Assembly: GCA_015499995.1 (NCBI GenBank)
Contig: JADNRV010000140.1
Coordinates: forward strand, 62,001 to 126,000
Origin: Flammula alnicola
Lineage: Eukaryota > Basidiomycota > Agaricomycetes > Agaricales > Strophariaceae
DNA: 64,000 bases
Direction: 5' to 3'
Made by a program: the position numbers and the translations under genes. Below, piece after piece: positions 10,637 through 20,962 of the stretch. How positions within the stretch are numbered: the stretch's first letter is position 1; each line of letters opens with the position of its first letter. The notes below the pieces were generated by a model. It was not told the origin of the DNA, searched no databases, and was given only the letters and a program-made list of their open reading frames with translations.

Positions 10637-11224
10637 CACGATAGCGAGATCAGGCTGCTGGGGAAAATGGAGAACTCAATGCACAATCCAAACACATCCC
10701 GTAGGTTCAAACTTCCACAGCATATAGGACCCACTGCCTCTGGCTCGGAGACAACAACCAAAACGCTATAAGGAAGGTGCTTATCCAGCCATTCTACCAC
10801 CATTGATACCATGTTGAACCACTAAAGATGTATATATTGTTGATATTACTCAATATGGTGCCTAGCCAGCCATGCTGGTGAAATGATGACCAATTCATTA
10901 GTCAGCACTACCAGAAAAGCACTGACCAATTCTTTAGTCAGCACCACAAAAAAGTGGTGACCAAGCACTTTGGGCTCATTTCATTATGTCATTTGAAAAA
11001 GAAAAATGTAATATCTTAAGGACACTTTAATGTGAAATGCCCATGGTTCTCAGGAAGGAACATTCTGGTTAATATCGTTGAAGTGGCTAACATTCAAAAA
11101 GCTTGACACGCAAAGGCATGTCAATGTCTTATCAAAATAGAGTCTGAAAATACTGTTTGATTGACTGCAAATACAAAATAACTGCACAGCAGCTGGTGCT
11201 CACGACATCTCCATGTCTGCCCTT

Positions 11225-13320
11225 TCATTCATGCTCATCTACCTCCACCTGCTCATCTTCATCCTTCTCTGCATCGTCTGTGTGAAGAGCAACTGGCCTA
11301 CCTGCAGGCTCTTATTTGACGGCCATATTCACATAGTCGATTTTCATATGCGCCATATAAAGTTGATCCCGTTCTGATATGCCCGCTGTTTTGAGGTTGA
11401 CGCCTAGTGTGTACATCGAGTCAGTAATGGAAATGTCATAACTAAGACATCACTCACCACAATGTTTCCCAGGTGGATCCAGCTTGTGGATCACATCTTG
11501 TTCCACCTCACCCTTCACAAGAGCTGTGTGATAAAAGGCAAGCATTTGGCAGAGGAAAAATCTTGATGGGCCATGAGAGGTGTTGCTAACATACCTCTCC
11601 ACCACAAAACAGTGAATCAGGCCATACAACATATTCCTGATTGTTGAAGTGGCATAAAAATGACCACCCTCGAAAACACTATGCTCAAGGGTGAAGACAG
11701 CATGAGGTGTATTTGGTCACATGATTCTAGCATGTCAAACAGGGTGTTAGGCTTCACATGCCAGCAAGAGGACTGGAGACCTACAGTTTTGTGCTGGAAG
11801 CAAGGACAACAGCCTCCAGTAACCATCCCTTGGGAACTTTTTCCAAATCAAAGTTTTCTTCCAAAAAGGTGGTGATGCTGGCAAAGTTGACCATCTTTTC
11901 GAAACTGGGTTTAATGGGAGCCAAGATCCACCATTTGGCCCCAAACATGGAAATGATGATTTATAAATGTGCCGAGGCCATCGCTGTCCACATGTAATCT
12001 GTGGAAGGCACCCTTTGTGGCTGCCAGCCCTCATCAAAAATCAGCTGCATGAGTAGGCATACCCGGCTTCCACCCAACACTGTTCAGTGTCGCACGCAGA
12101 GCATGTATCTCAGAAGTGAATGTCATCTGTTTGAGCCCATGAGGGGCAGCAGGAAATTCAAGGCATTCAGTGCTTTACCATGGGGTTGCTGCGAACATTC
12201 ATATAGCTGCCGAATAGTCTCTTTTTTGATATGCTCATCAGCATACTGGCCAATAGGAAGGGACTGGTCTGTATAGGATGGAGTTAAGAAACAATCTCAA
12301 TACCTGGGATTGACTTACCTTGAATATTGACCATGCTGTCCGATGGAGCAATATCCCTGAATGCCTCCTTGAATGATGCTTTGCCATTGGTGGTGTCCAT
12401 GATAATGATGTGTTTTGTGTGCAGGATCTCCTGCACCCTCAAATCACTCATCCAGGCAAACTCGACCTCTATCATGATAGAGAGCATGGACTGGTCCTTG
12501 TCTGCAATGTGCAGAGGCTTCAAATCCCTGTACTCTTCCTGCACAGCATTCACTATAGGGAGGAGAGTCTGAAGAGTTGCTTTGTCCTGAAGATGAATCA
12601 GCATGCCATGAGATTGGTAGGTAGAAATTATCAATACTTGGACAGTTGGCTTGAAATTGAATGCCTTGCCCTTGGGGCCATAAGCAGTGATGCTTTTCTC
12701 CAACTTGTATTCCTGAAGGTCAAATGAAGGGATGTAAGCAATGCCATAAAGCTTTCACTTACCTGTGGCATTGTGATTGTATCAGGGTTCACAGATTCTG
12801 GATCAGCCTAGCACGACATCAGTATTGTATAGAGTATAAAATAGCCACTGACAAATCCTGCATCTATTCCACTTACCCACCCACCATGGGGAGCATCCTT
12901 GCATTCTATGGAAAATGTGATAATATATGTGATTCGCACCATAGCACCACTGCAGGGTACATAAACATCTCACTCTTCAGATATATTCTTTACTCAACTT
13001 ACTTACAGATTGATTCAGACATTCTTTGGAGTGAACAATAGAGCTCAATATATTCTCATGGTTTTATTGAGTGCTGGGAAACATTCATATAAAGATGAAA
13101 AATGCATTTCAAGAAATGTGAGTTTGTACAATCTCATATTCTTGCATCTGTCCATTGAAGTCTGTCTCATGTTCCACAGTATGGTCACTCTCTCACAGAG
13201 TAGAAATGCTGATGTGACTGATGAGTGAGTGCCAGCTGACACTGTCTTTTCAGGAGACATCCTCAACATTGAGGGTATCAGCAGCATTTGCACCTACTGC
13301 ATCAAAGAACATATTGTGAG
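11225..13320 (-). pseudogene. JmjC-like protein, decayed
   Basis: Read on the minus strand, ordered fragments appear: an N-terminal piece at about 13300-13050, a long open piece at 12703-12284 (with DKDQSMLSIMIEVEFAWM and SFKEAFRDIAPSDSMVNIQG), then SLPIGQYADEHIKKETIRQL at about 12260, GAKWWILAPIKPSFEKM at about 11950, KPNTLFDML at about 11750 and GGHFYATSTIRNMLYGLIH at about 11670-11610. An acidic tail ends at a TGA at 11225-11227. The KPNT...GGHFYATST order is what I recall from JmjC-fold proteins expanded in Agaricomycete genomes. Several frameshifts and stops break it, so it is a pseudogene. The JmjC label rests on a short motif. Confidence 0.5.
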
Positions 13321-13460
13321 CAGTGCCAGGAGTACTTTGTTATCACCACCACTATCAATCTAGAACAAGACAATTGTACAGCAAACCTAATAGTGTCAAA
13401 TGATAAGATAGCAAATTGGATTAATTATTGCAGTAGTGATGGGCACAGATGCCAACACCT

Positions 13461-13545
13461 GTGTGGGTTTACAGGTATGGGTATGGGTATGGCAGGTGCA
13501 GGTGCAGGTGTACTTTGAGTGACCCTCAGCCAAACCCACACCTGT
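13461..13545. repeat. Short hairpin repeat with GGTATG/GGTGCA core
   Basis: ACACCTGTGTGGGTTT on the left is mirrored by AAACCCACACCTGTG on the right. Between them lie GGTATG and GGTGCA tandem words. It resembles the core of the TA-flanked MITE at 26290 (also rich in ACAGGTATAGGTATGG words) and may be a degraded relative. Confidence 0.5.
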
Positions 13546-15449
13546 GCACCTGGGTCACAGGTTTTCAGTTGGCACACAGAAAAATCTAAAATAAATAGGA
13601 TATAGTGACCAAAAAATGGGCAGGGATATTGTGTCTAGTGATAGAGTGATATATATAGTGAGGTGGAATTGAGAGGTGAGCTGAAGGCAGAAGGTGTGGT
13701 ATAGGTGTGAACTGGAGTTTCACTTACATATTCTAGTTCAGAAGCCTGGTGTCTCTGGCATTTATCCAGGTATCTCCTCCATCTTTGAGACTTATTAACT
13801 ATTTAATACCCCAGGATCCAGATTAAAACTATAAATTCTCTGTTGATTGGAGGCTGACTTGTAATATTATGTCTTCTATGCTTATATGGACATTCTCAGG
13901 GAAGGCATTCTTGAGGAGGGAATGTTGAGCAGAAATTGTCTGGAAAGACTTGCCTTTGGCCACTATGGCTTGAAGCTTTTGCACCAAATTTTGTCCCCCA
14001 AATTGTTTGGTTTTTTCTGCAAGGCAGAGATTAAAGCCAGTGTCTATATTATGGAACATCTACTGCCTCTAATGTGGTATCAAGAGGGATGAAAAACACT
14101 TTTCAACTTAAACCTGTTATTGACTGCCCCTCAACTTAACAAAATTTCCAGTGTTCTCAAAGATATTGTGAAGCACTTAGAATCCCTCAAATTTGTCTAT
14201 AGAGATTTATGTTCAACAATCTCATAATTAAAATGCCAACTAGTTTACAATTTTATCTATGTAGATACCACAATACAACAAACCAGGAAAAAGTTTCAGT
14301 TGTGAAAATAGCTAGTATTATATTTGGATTAACAATAAAAGTAGAAATATATAAAGAACACCAAGGGATCAGTTCAAAAAAAACAATAAATGATCAATTA
14401 TTCTCAGTATCTAATTTTTAATCAAAGAGGAAGCACCCAAAGACCCAATCTAAAAAGAAAACCAACAGGCATTTTGCAGCCAAAAAAGGCAATATTTTCA
14501 AATAAAGGTGGGTAGAGCCAATTAAACCAGTACTGGACAGAGCCCATTACTAGCTACATAAAGAAGTGGAAGAGATCAGTCATTTATAAAAATAAAGCAA
14601 GAGATAATCAATAATTTTCAGGATCTATTTTTAAATGAAAGAAGAAGCACTCAAAGAAGCTGCACCCAAAGACCCAGTCAAAATTATAAACCAACAGCCA
14701 ACATGAAGCTATAAAAGGTAATATTTCCTAATAAGGATGGGTACTGGGTAGGGCCAATTGAACAATGTTAAACAGCCCTGAGTGCATGCTAGGCTCACAC
14801 TCAGTTCACTTTTATCTAATTAACTAGTCCAATGCCTGTTATTCCTTTTATCTTTGTATTTGCTGCTATTTCTGTTATTGAAATGCCCTTTATAAAGGAT
14901 ATTCCTCCTGCTGATCTTTCAATGTAAGCACCATAGTTTACACCAGAGGAAGTAGCTTCAGATGGAGTATCAAGAAGTGTTTTTTAACCTACAGCCAAAT
15001 ATGTTGCTTTGATAATTCTGGATAATCTAATATATCACTAATATTGCAGTAGATTAGTAATAGACCTTTTGCTGAGGTCACTATTTTATTAGACAGACTT
15101 AATTCCAAGCCAGTCACTTGTGTTAGTGGGCCACCACTTTGCATGGCAGTATGACTCTTTTTCTTTTTGATTTTTTGATTTTTTGATGTTTTTATTTTTA
15201 TTCTTTATATAACTTGTAATTCTACTGATAGTATGGCCTACTTGAACAATAAATGCAATAAATTAGTTGTTTGTTTCCACATCTGCTTAACTATTGAACA
15301 TCAGATAATAGATCAATCATTTATTCTTTTCTGCATACAGACCCAGTGGATATGTCATCATGAAACTATACTGCCCCAGACCTGTCTACAATTTGACTTG
15401 TAAAGTAATTCTCTCCACTGTATATAAGTCCACACAGGGTCAGATTACC
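13546..15449. repeat. Gene-free AT-rich stretch with a ~220-bp tandem duplication
   Basis: About 14385-14560 is repeated, imperfectly, at about 14610-14790. Both copies contain GAAGCAC(C/T)CAAAG, ACCCA(A/G)TC, AAACCAACAG, GGTAATATT or GGCAATATT, and GGGTAG(A/G)GCCAATT in the same order. No gene is supported elsewhere: short ORFs at 13829-14092 lack codon structure, and the region around 15150 is a poly-T-rich tract. Confidence 0.55.
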
Positions 15450-15942
15450 AGTAAGGTATGGCTCATGCATGATCCTCAAACGACACGTGAGGTGACATTT
15501 CTGTGACCCACCAAAGCAGCAAAGCACTTCACAAGCACGTTTGACACAAATTAATGTATTAAATGTGTTGTTGGTAGCCTGTTGCATGTTTAGCACTTGT
15601 AGTCTTTTTTGTATTTGGGGTAGCCCATATTCCCAAGATTTCTGAGTAAGTACACCCAGAGCCTTTAACGGTATCGCAGGTGCAGCTATTGAGGGGAGAA
15701 CATGTATACAAGTGGAAAATACACGTAAAATGAGTGTATTTTGTTAATGGCCTTTTCTTACAGATGAAATCAAAAAATCCCTTTGCAGTACATCCTAGAT
15801 ATTACCATTTTGGAGGTCGCCCTGCAGCCATATTTGTTAATTTGTCCTTATTGCAATGGCCATTAGTTTTTTGGTAGAAATATCGCAGATGTTACACTTT
15901 ATCATGTGACGTTTGAGGATCGTGCATGAGCCATACCTTACT
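15450..15942. mobile_element. 493-bp MITE with ~40-bp terminal inverted repeats
   Basis: The left end 15450-15489 begins AGTAAGGTATGGCTCATGCA, and the right end 15903-15942 is its reverse complement with about three mismatches. The interior has no coding capacity. I could not define a target duplication with confidence. It lies 66 bp from the gypsy LTR that begins at 16009. Confidence 0.75.
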
Positions 15943-16008
15943 TCCATCTATTATATTTATTCTAAACTCAACACTAACCTTGGTTCCCTCCAGTTTATCC
16001 ATTCCAGT

Positions 16009-16305
16009 TGTGGGGACTGGCTAGTCCGCGAGTTCGTGAGGACAAAGACAGAACCGACACCGCGTCGTTCTCGTCACGTCGTCGGATCGTAGATAGCTTC
16101 GCTCGCTCGCACGTAACACGTAGACAGAAATGGAATGGATATCTCGTATGTCTCGATACACAGTCGTACACCGTAAGATGATGAGCCCTCCGTCTCCTCG
16201 ACGCCTCTCGTCTAAGGTAGCCCGCCACGAGGCGCGTGTATCTAATCTAATCTACGAAACCGTGACGTGCTGCTTTCCACGCGCAGGCGTTCTCCCCGCC
16301 CTACA
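16009..16305 (-). repeat. LTR (3' LTR of the element)
   Basis: The 297-bp terminal repeat begins TGTGGGGACTGGCTAG and ends CCCCGCCCTACA on the plus strand. It matches 23013-23309 at 296 of 297 positions. The element is read on the minus strand, so this is its downstream LTR. Confidence 0.95.
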
Positions 16306-16318
16306 CCTCCCCCTCACT
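16306..16318 (-). other. Polypurine tract
   Basis: On the minus strand AGTGAGGGGGAGG directly precedes the 3' LTR, as expected for the plus-strand primer of reverse transcription. Confidence 0.8.
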
Positions 16319-16369
16319 TCAGATGCCAACCATCCTTGGTTGGTCGTCTCTCTATCGCGCTGCTCGTCT

Positions 16370-19300
16370 CTACACCTCATCTCCGGTGTCTGTATCCTCC
16401 TCCGATCCTTCATCGTCATCATCCTCGATTGTTTGCAAATCTGCCTCGTCGACTATCTCCGTGACCTGTACCACTTTTCGACTTCGTGGGTAATACGGGA
16501 TCAATCGGAATGCTGCGAACTTCAGTCTCGAGACGGCGCCGTCGAGTTCAGCCAGACGATATGCACCGCTGCGTAGGCGCTGAACGACGATCCAGGGTCC
16601 CATATATCTGGGTTTCCCTTTGCGGCCAACTTCGGATTCGATCTTCTTGTTCAATACCAGTACGTATTCTCCTGGTTCAAAATCGTAGTCGATAATGGTA
16701 TTTTCGTGTTTTTTGATGAAGTCTTCCACAGACGAGAACCGGTTTTTGACGACTCGCTCATGGATCAGCGCCAGATCGGCCTCGCGTCTCTCCAACTGGC
16801 GTGCACGGATTCCTAGAAGCTCGCCCTCGCTCAACTTTGCATCGATATCAGGTAGCAGGAAAGTCGCGTGCGTGAGATCGAATGGAAGGATGGGTTCGAC
16901 ACCGTGGGCCGCGTAGAAAGGAGAGAAACCCGTGGACTTCTTGGTGGTTATTCTTTCTGCCCAGAAGATGAAACCCACTCGGTTGTGCCATCCCTTCAGC
17001 GACCCATCGCCAGATTTGATCAATGCATCTCGGATAGGTCGGTGAGTAACTTCCACGGCTCCATTTGACCTTGAGTTGTAGCCCGAAATTCTGATATGCT
17101 TGATATTGTAGTGTTTCTCCAACCACTCGAGTGCAGCGACATATGGCGTCCCATTATCGGACACGATCTCAACCAAAACTCCCCATCTATACATCAACAT
17201 CTCCATGATGAACATCCCGAGTGTCCTCGCATTCTCCTTCCGCAACGCTCGATATTCTGGCCACGATGAAAGACTGCAACGTGCTTGTGTGATATATTTA
17301 AAACCTCCAGATGACGGCAAATGCATGGTGTCGATATGGCATTTGCTGAAGAGAGATGCCGGTTGTGCAACCGTGGGTGGAATTAACACCTTTTCCATTG
17401 ACATGAGCTGACAGAAATGACAGGTGTCCATGAACCAATGCACGTCTTTGTCGAGCGTCGGCCACCAGAATCTTTCCGCGATGTGTCGGCGTGTCGGATA
17501 AAATCCTCGGTGTCCTAGGTGGTCATGCGCCTCCACCAGAATTCCGAGACGGTCTCCTCCCAATAGCACCACCCTATGCCGCCCCTCTCTGTCTCGACGC
17601 CAAAGACGACCTGCTCGAACAAAAAATCGGGATGCTCGTTTGATAAACGACTTGAGCGCGGCTCTGTCTAAATCCGCGGGTTGCTCCAAGGTTTCAAGAA
17701 AAACTTTGATCTTCTCAAGCTCGGCATCGGCCCTCCTTCCTTCTTCTGTCACCGGTAAGTCCCCGTCTTCTGTTGCTTCTGCTGTCCTCCTCTTAAATGC
17801 CAACACCGCAACTGATTCTTCTCCTCCAGCCTCTCTCGTCTTCCCCATCTTGCCAATTCCTTCAATTGCGTCTGCCACCCACAATCCACACATATACAAG
17901 TCCTCCACCCACTGCTCCGCTTCCTCTTCGCTATCGTCTTCCTCCACCTCATCCGCCTCTGATTTTCGCCGTCTCGATAACCCATCTGGCCCCAAAAACT
18001 TCTTTCCCGGTACATGGACGAGTTTGAATGAAAACATCAAGATCGCGGCAATCCAACGATTCATGGCCGCGTTGGGGTGCATATCGGGGTTGTTGATCAT
18101 CCCTTTGATATATTTCGCATCCACTTCCACGGTAAGATTTTTGACGCCAACAATGTAGAATTTTACTGAATGGAGGGCTCGAAATAGGCCATATAATTCA
18201 AGTTTGGCTTGCGAGTATCGGCATTCACGGTCGTTCCAGGTTATGGATCCAAAACGCGCAGGTCGGCGGCGATTTTCTGCATCGAGTTGGGCCAGGATGT
18301 ATCCGACCGCAATCTGGGATGAGTCGACGGATAAGAAAACCTCAAAATCCACCGTATAGTCGATAGGCCGAATTGCTGGGCACGTAGCGACAGCCTCCTT
18401 CAGTATGTCCATTGCCTCTTGTTCTGGCACTTCCCTCCACTCAAACGGCACGTCTTTCTTTGTCAGATCCACTAACGGCCTCGCCTTCTCCGCAAAACCT
18501 TCAACCCACTTTCTCACAACTCCCGCCACTCCTAAAAATCCCCGTACTTCGCTCACAGTCTCGCAAGGTGGCCACGTCCTAATCTTTGCCACGGTTGACT
18601 TCAGAGGTATGCGTCCTTCATACGTTGACAGTTGTCCGACGATTTTGACTTCTGGTAGTGCAATGAACAATTTCTTTGCAGATACAGTTGCTCCAGCATG
18701 CGTCAATCGATGTAGGACTCTGTTGACGTCGTTCAGGTGCTCCCAGATAAACCTTCGGATCTCTGGGTTCTCCGCCATCACCTCATAACCCCCTCCCTCC
18801 AATTCATAGCGTGTTTTCGGCCCCAAGATTGAAACGTCATCAGAAAAATTCGGTGCAACTTTCGTTTCATCCTGAAGAATAAATGCAACATCGTTGTGAA
18901 AGATCGGGAGGGAATTATTCCATCCTTGGGGCAGCACCGTCAAACGACGTGTTCCTTGTGGCGTATCGAAAGAGGTGAGATCTCGAGACTCTTCTGCTAG
19001 CGTGTGATGATCATAGCCAACAAACAGGTCCAATGTCGTGTATACTGCTCGTCCTGAGCACTGTTCAGCATAGTGATCGATTATCGGAGGCTGCGCGGAG
19101 TCTTTAATCGTGACCTCGTTAAGTGGCGTCAAGTCATGGACAATCCGTATGTCGTCCGTATCTTTCTTCGCAACTGCCAACAGCTGATGTCCATAGGAGC
19201 TCATTGACCGTTCATACACCCCGACCTTCTCCTTCTTCTTCACAAGCTCGATAAATTTCTCTCGGATCGCTGGTGGTACAGGCCGACTTTTTCGAAACCA

Positions 19301-20941
19301 TGGGATGTGTTCCACAACTGGGATGACCACTGGTGAGAAATAATCGTCCCGGAACCGCCCTTTGTCTTCCTCGGTCCACGCTAACCCCTTCTCGTTCGCT
19401 TTCAGCACCGCCGCCGCCAATTTCCTCTCCTCCTTCCACAAAAAATCATTCGTGAACACCTTCAGTGCGTCCATCCTCTCCTGCGTCAACTTTGTTCCTG
19501 GGCTAAATTCTTCTGGGTGTATAGATATCGCTGGCAGCGTGAGAAGTGGGTCCTCGGGGAATTGGCGACGAACTTTAGCATATTGTGGCATTGTTGTCGG
19601 AATTGCATGTGTTCTCTGCGCGGCCTTCTTGTATGCGAGTACATGTTGCATGGGATTGTAATAAAATGTTGATGCCAGGATATGATTTGCGAGCGACGTT
19701 GGGGGATAGTCGTGAATTTTGCTGCCCGATAAGATTAAATCATGTGGCTGTGTAACTGTCGACGTAGCCACCAGCAACTCCGTCTTTTCTCTCTTCCACT
19801 CTTCCTCAACATCCTCAACACATCGAAACATCGCCGCCATCCCTTCTCGCTTTCCACTCATCAGCCTCTCTCGTGTCTGCACCACCACTGCTCTCGTTCG
19901 ATTGCACGGATCATGCACCGTCACATCCAAACTCCCATCCTCGCGCTCAATCTTCCCTAACAACACACTCTTCTGCCACGGTCTGCCCAGCAAGAGGCGA
20001 AATGGTGCTTGCGTGACCACGTAGGCATGAGCCCATGTCTTTATGCCACCCACCTCGATCTCCAAATACTCGACACAACCCTCCATCACCTCCTTTCCGC
20101 CGTTCGCTGTCTGCATCATCATTTTCCGCTCTCGATTCACATCTCGCCTTGTTTCCTCCCACAAATCCCTTCTCGCAACCACAATCTCTGAGCCCTCATC
20201 CAGTAACCCGACTTCGACTACTTTGCTGCTCACGAGGACATCAAATTCACGAAGCGGTGTGCAAAAATCCACCACCGGAACTGCCTGGTTCTGTAGCGAG
20301 CTCGCGATAAATTTTTCGGGCGTTGGTTGGAATGGCGTAGTGCTGCTAGGGACACGCACAACCCGCAGGAGCTCGACGATGGATTTACGAGTGTCACCGC
20401 TGAGTGCGACGATGTCTCGTACAGTGACATTGGGGACCACGACGTCGAGAATGCGGTTGAGCATTTTGTCTGCCGCGTTGGGGTCTGCGATGCGTGATTC
20501 ATGTGTATATGCTCGTTCAGGAGTTGGGATTATTTTTGGTGGGTCCCTCGTTCTCTTCTCCTTGTCTTTCTCCTCCTCTTTCCTCTCCGTCTCGTTCGAT
20601 TTCGTTGAGTCGGCCTTCGCTTTTCCCTTCTCCATCTTTTCCTGCTTTTCCTCCTTTTTGCTCTGCCCCTGCTGATCCTTCTTCTGCTCTTTAGACCTCG
20701 TCGTTGCAAAACTCCCGCGTTCCTCGTTCAAAGCCTCCAATTCCACCACGGCACTCCACACGATGTCATCCTCATCCTCTTGCTTCTCCTTCCACGGTTT
20801 CAGCCCATATTTCTCACGGAACAACCTCTTCTCTTCCTCCTCTTGTTTCCTCCTCTCCTCTGCCTTCTTCGCTCTTTCTCCCTCTGCTCTCCTCGCCTTT
20901 TCGTCTATAATTTCATTGCCGTCCGCGTCAACTTCTGCCAT
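16370..20941 (-). CDS. pol: Pol polyprotein of Ty3/gypsy retrotransposon
   Basis: This intact 1523-aa ORF replicates and integrates the element. A charged, Lys/Glu-rich N-terminus (1-150) is followed by a retropepsin-like region (about 223-330; LLDEGSEIV at 246 and LLLGRPW at 316). Reverse transcriptase covers about 550-810, with catalytic aspartates in TTLDLFVGYD (D638) and FSDD (699-702, in place of the usual YxDD). RNase H covers about 865-990 (D873, E915, D941). Integrase has an H-H-C-C zinc site (HLGHRG near 1141 and CHFC at 1174-1177) and a catalytic triad D1204, D1262, E1297 with 34 residues between the last two. A GPY/F-like module (YMGPWIVV, GAYRLAELDG) closes it. The protease has DEG rather than DTG/DSG. 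The ATG at 20941 is in the same frame as gag, 21 bases after the gag stop. Confidence 0.95.
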   Translation of the reverse strand: MAEVDADGNEIIDEKARRAEGERAKKAEERRKQEEEEKRLFREKYGLKPWKEKQEDEDDIVWSAVVELEALNEERGSFATTRSKEQKKDQQGQSKKEEKQEKMEKGKAKADSTKSNETERKEEEKDKEKRTRDPPKIIPTPERAYTHESRIADPNAADKMLNRILDVVVPNVTVRDIVALSGDTRKSIVELLRVVRVPSSTTPFQPTPEKFIASSLQNQAVPVVDFCTPLREFDVLVSSKVVEVGLLDEGSEIVVARRDLWEETRRDVNRERKMMMQTANGGKEVMEGCVEYLEIEVGGIKTWAHAYVVTQAPFRLLLGRPWQKSVLLGKIEREDGSLDVTVHDPCNRTRAVVVQTRERLMSGKREGMAAMFRCVEDVEEEWKREKTELLVATSTVTQPHDLILSGSKIHDYPPTSLANHILASTFYYNPMQHVLAYKKAAQRTHAIPTTMPQYAKVRRQFPEDPLLTLPAISIHPEEFSPGTKLTQERMDALKVFTNDFLWKEERKLAAAVLKANEKGLAWTEEDKGRFRDDYFSPVVIPVVEHIPWFRKSRPVPPAIREKFIELVKKKEKVGVYERSMSSYGHQLLAVAKKDTDDIRIVHDLTPLNEVTIKDSAQPPIIDHYAEQCSGRAVYTTLDLFVGYDHHTLAEESRDLTSFDTPQGTRRLTVLPQGWNNSLPIFHNDVAFILQDETKVAPNFSDDVSILGPKTRYELEGGGYEVMAENPEIRRFIWEHLNDVNRVLHRLTHAGATVSAKKLFIALPEVKIVGQLSTYEGRIPLKSTVAKIRTWPPCETVSEVRGFLGVAGVVRKWVEGFAEKARPLVDLTKKDVPFEWREVPEQEAMDILKEAVATCPAIRPIDYTVDFEVFLSVDSSQIAVGYILAQLDAENRRRPARFGSITWNDRECRYSQAKLELYGLFRALHSVKFYIVGVKNLTVEVDAKYIKGMINNPDMHPNAAMNRWIAAILMFSFKLVHVPGKKFLGPDGLSRRRKSEADEVEEDDSEEEAEQWVEDLYMCGLWVADAIEGIGKMGKTREAGGEESVAVLAFKRRTAEATEDGDLPVTEEGRRADAELEKIKVFLETLEQPADLDRAALKSFIKRASRFFVRAGRLWRRDREGRHRVVLLGGDRLGILVEAHDHLGHRGFYPTRRHIAERFWWPTLDKDVHWFMDTCHFCQLMSMEKVLIPPTVAQPASLFSKCHIDTMHLPSSGGFKYITQARCSLSSWPEYRALRKENARTLGMFIMEMLMYRWGVLVEIVSDNGTPYVAALEWLEKHYNIKHIRISGYNSRSNGAVEVTHRPIRDALIKSGDGSLKGWHNRVGFIFWAERITTKKSTGFSPFYAAHGVEPILPFDLTHATFLLPDIDAKLSEGELLGIRARQLERREADLALIHERVVKNRFSSVEDFIKKHENTIIDYDFEPGEYVLVLNKKIESEVGRKGKPRYMGPWIVVQRLRSGAYRLAELDGAVSRLKFAAFRLIPYYPRSRKVVQVTEIVDEADLQTIEDDDDEGSEEDTDTGDEV

Positions 20942-20962
20942 CGTCGCGAACGACTCCGCACG

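Noticed and set aside
19719..20675. Several + strand ORFs (up to 210 aa) between 19700 and 20700
   Set aside because: They are antisense shadows of the intact pol ORF.
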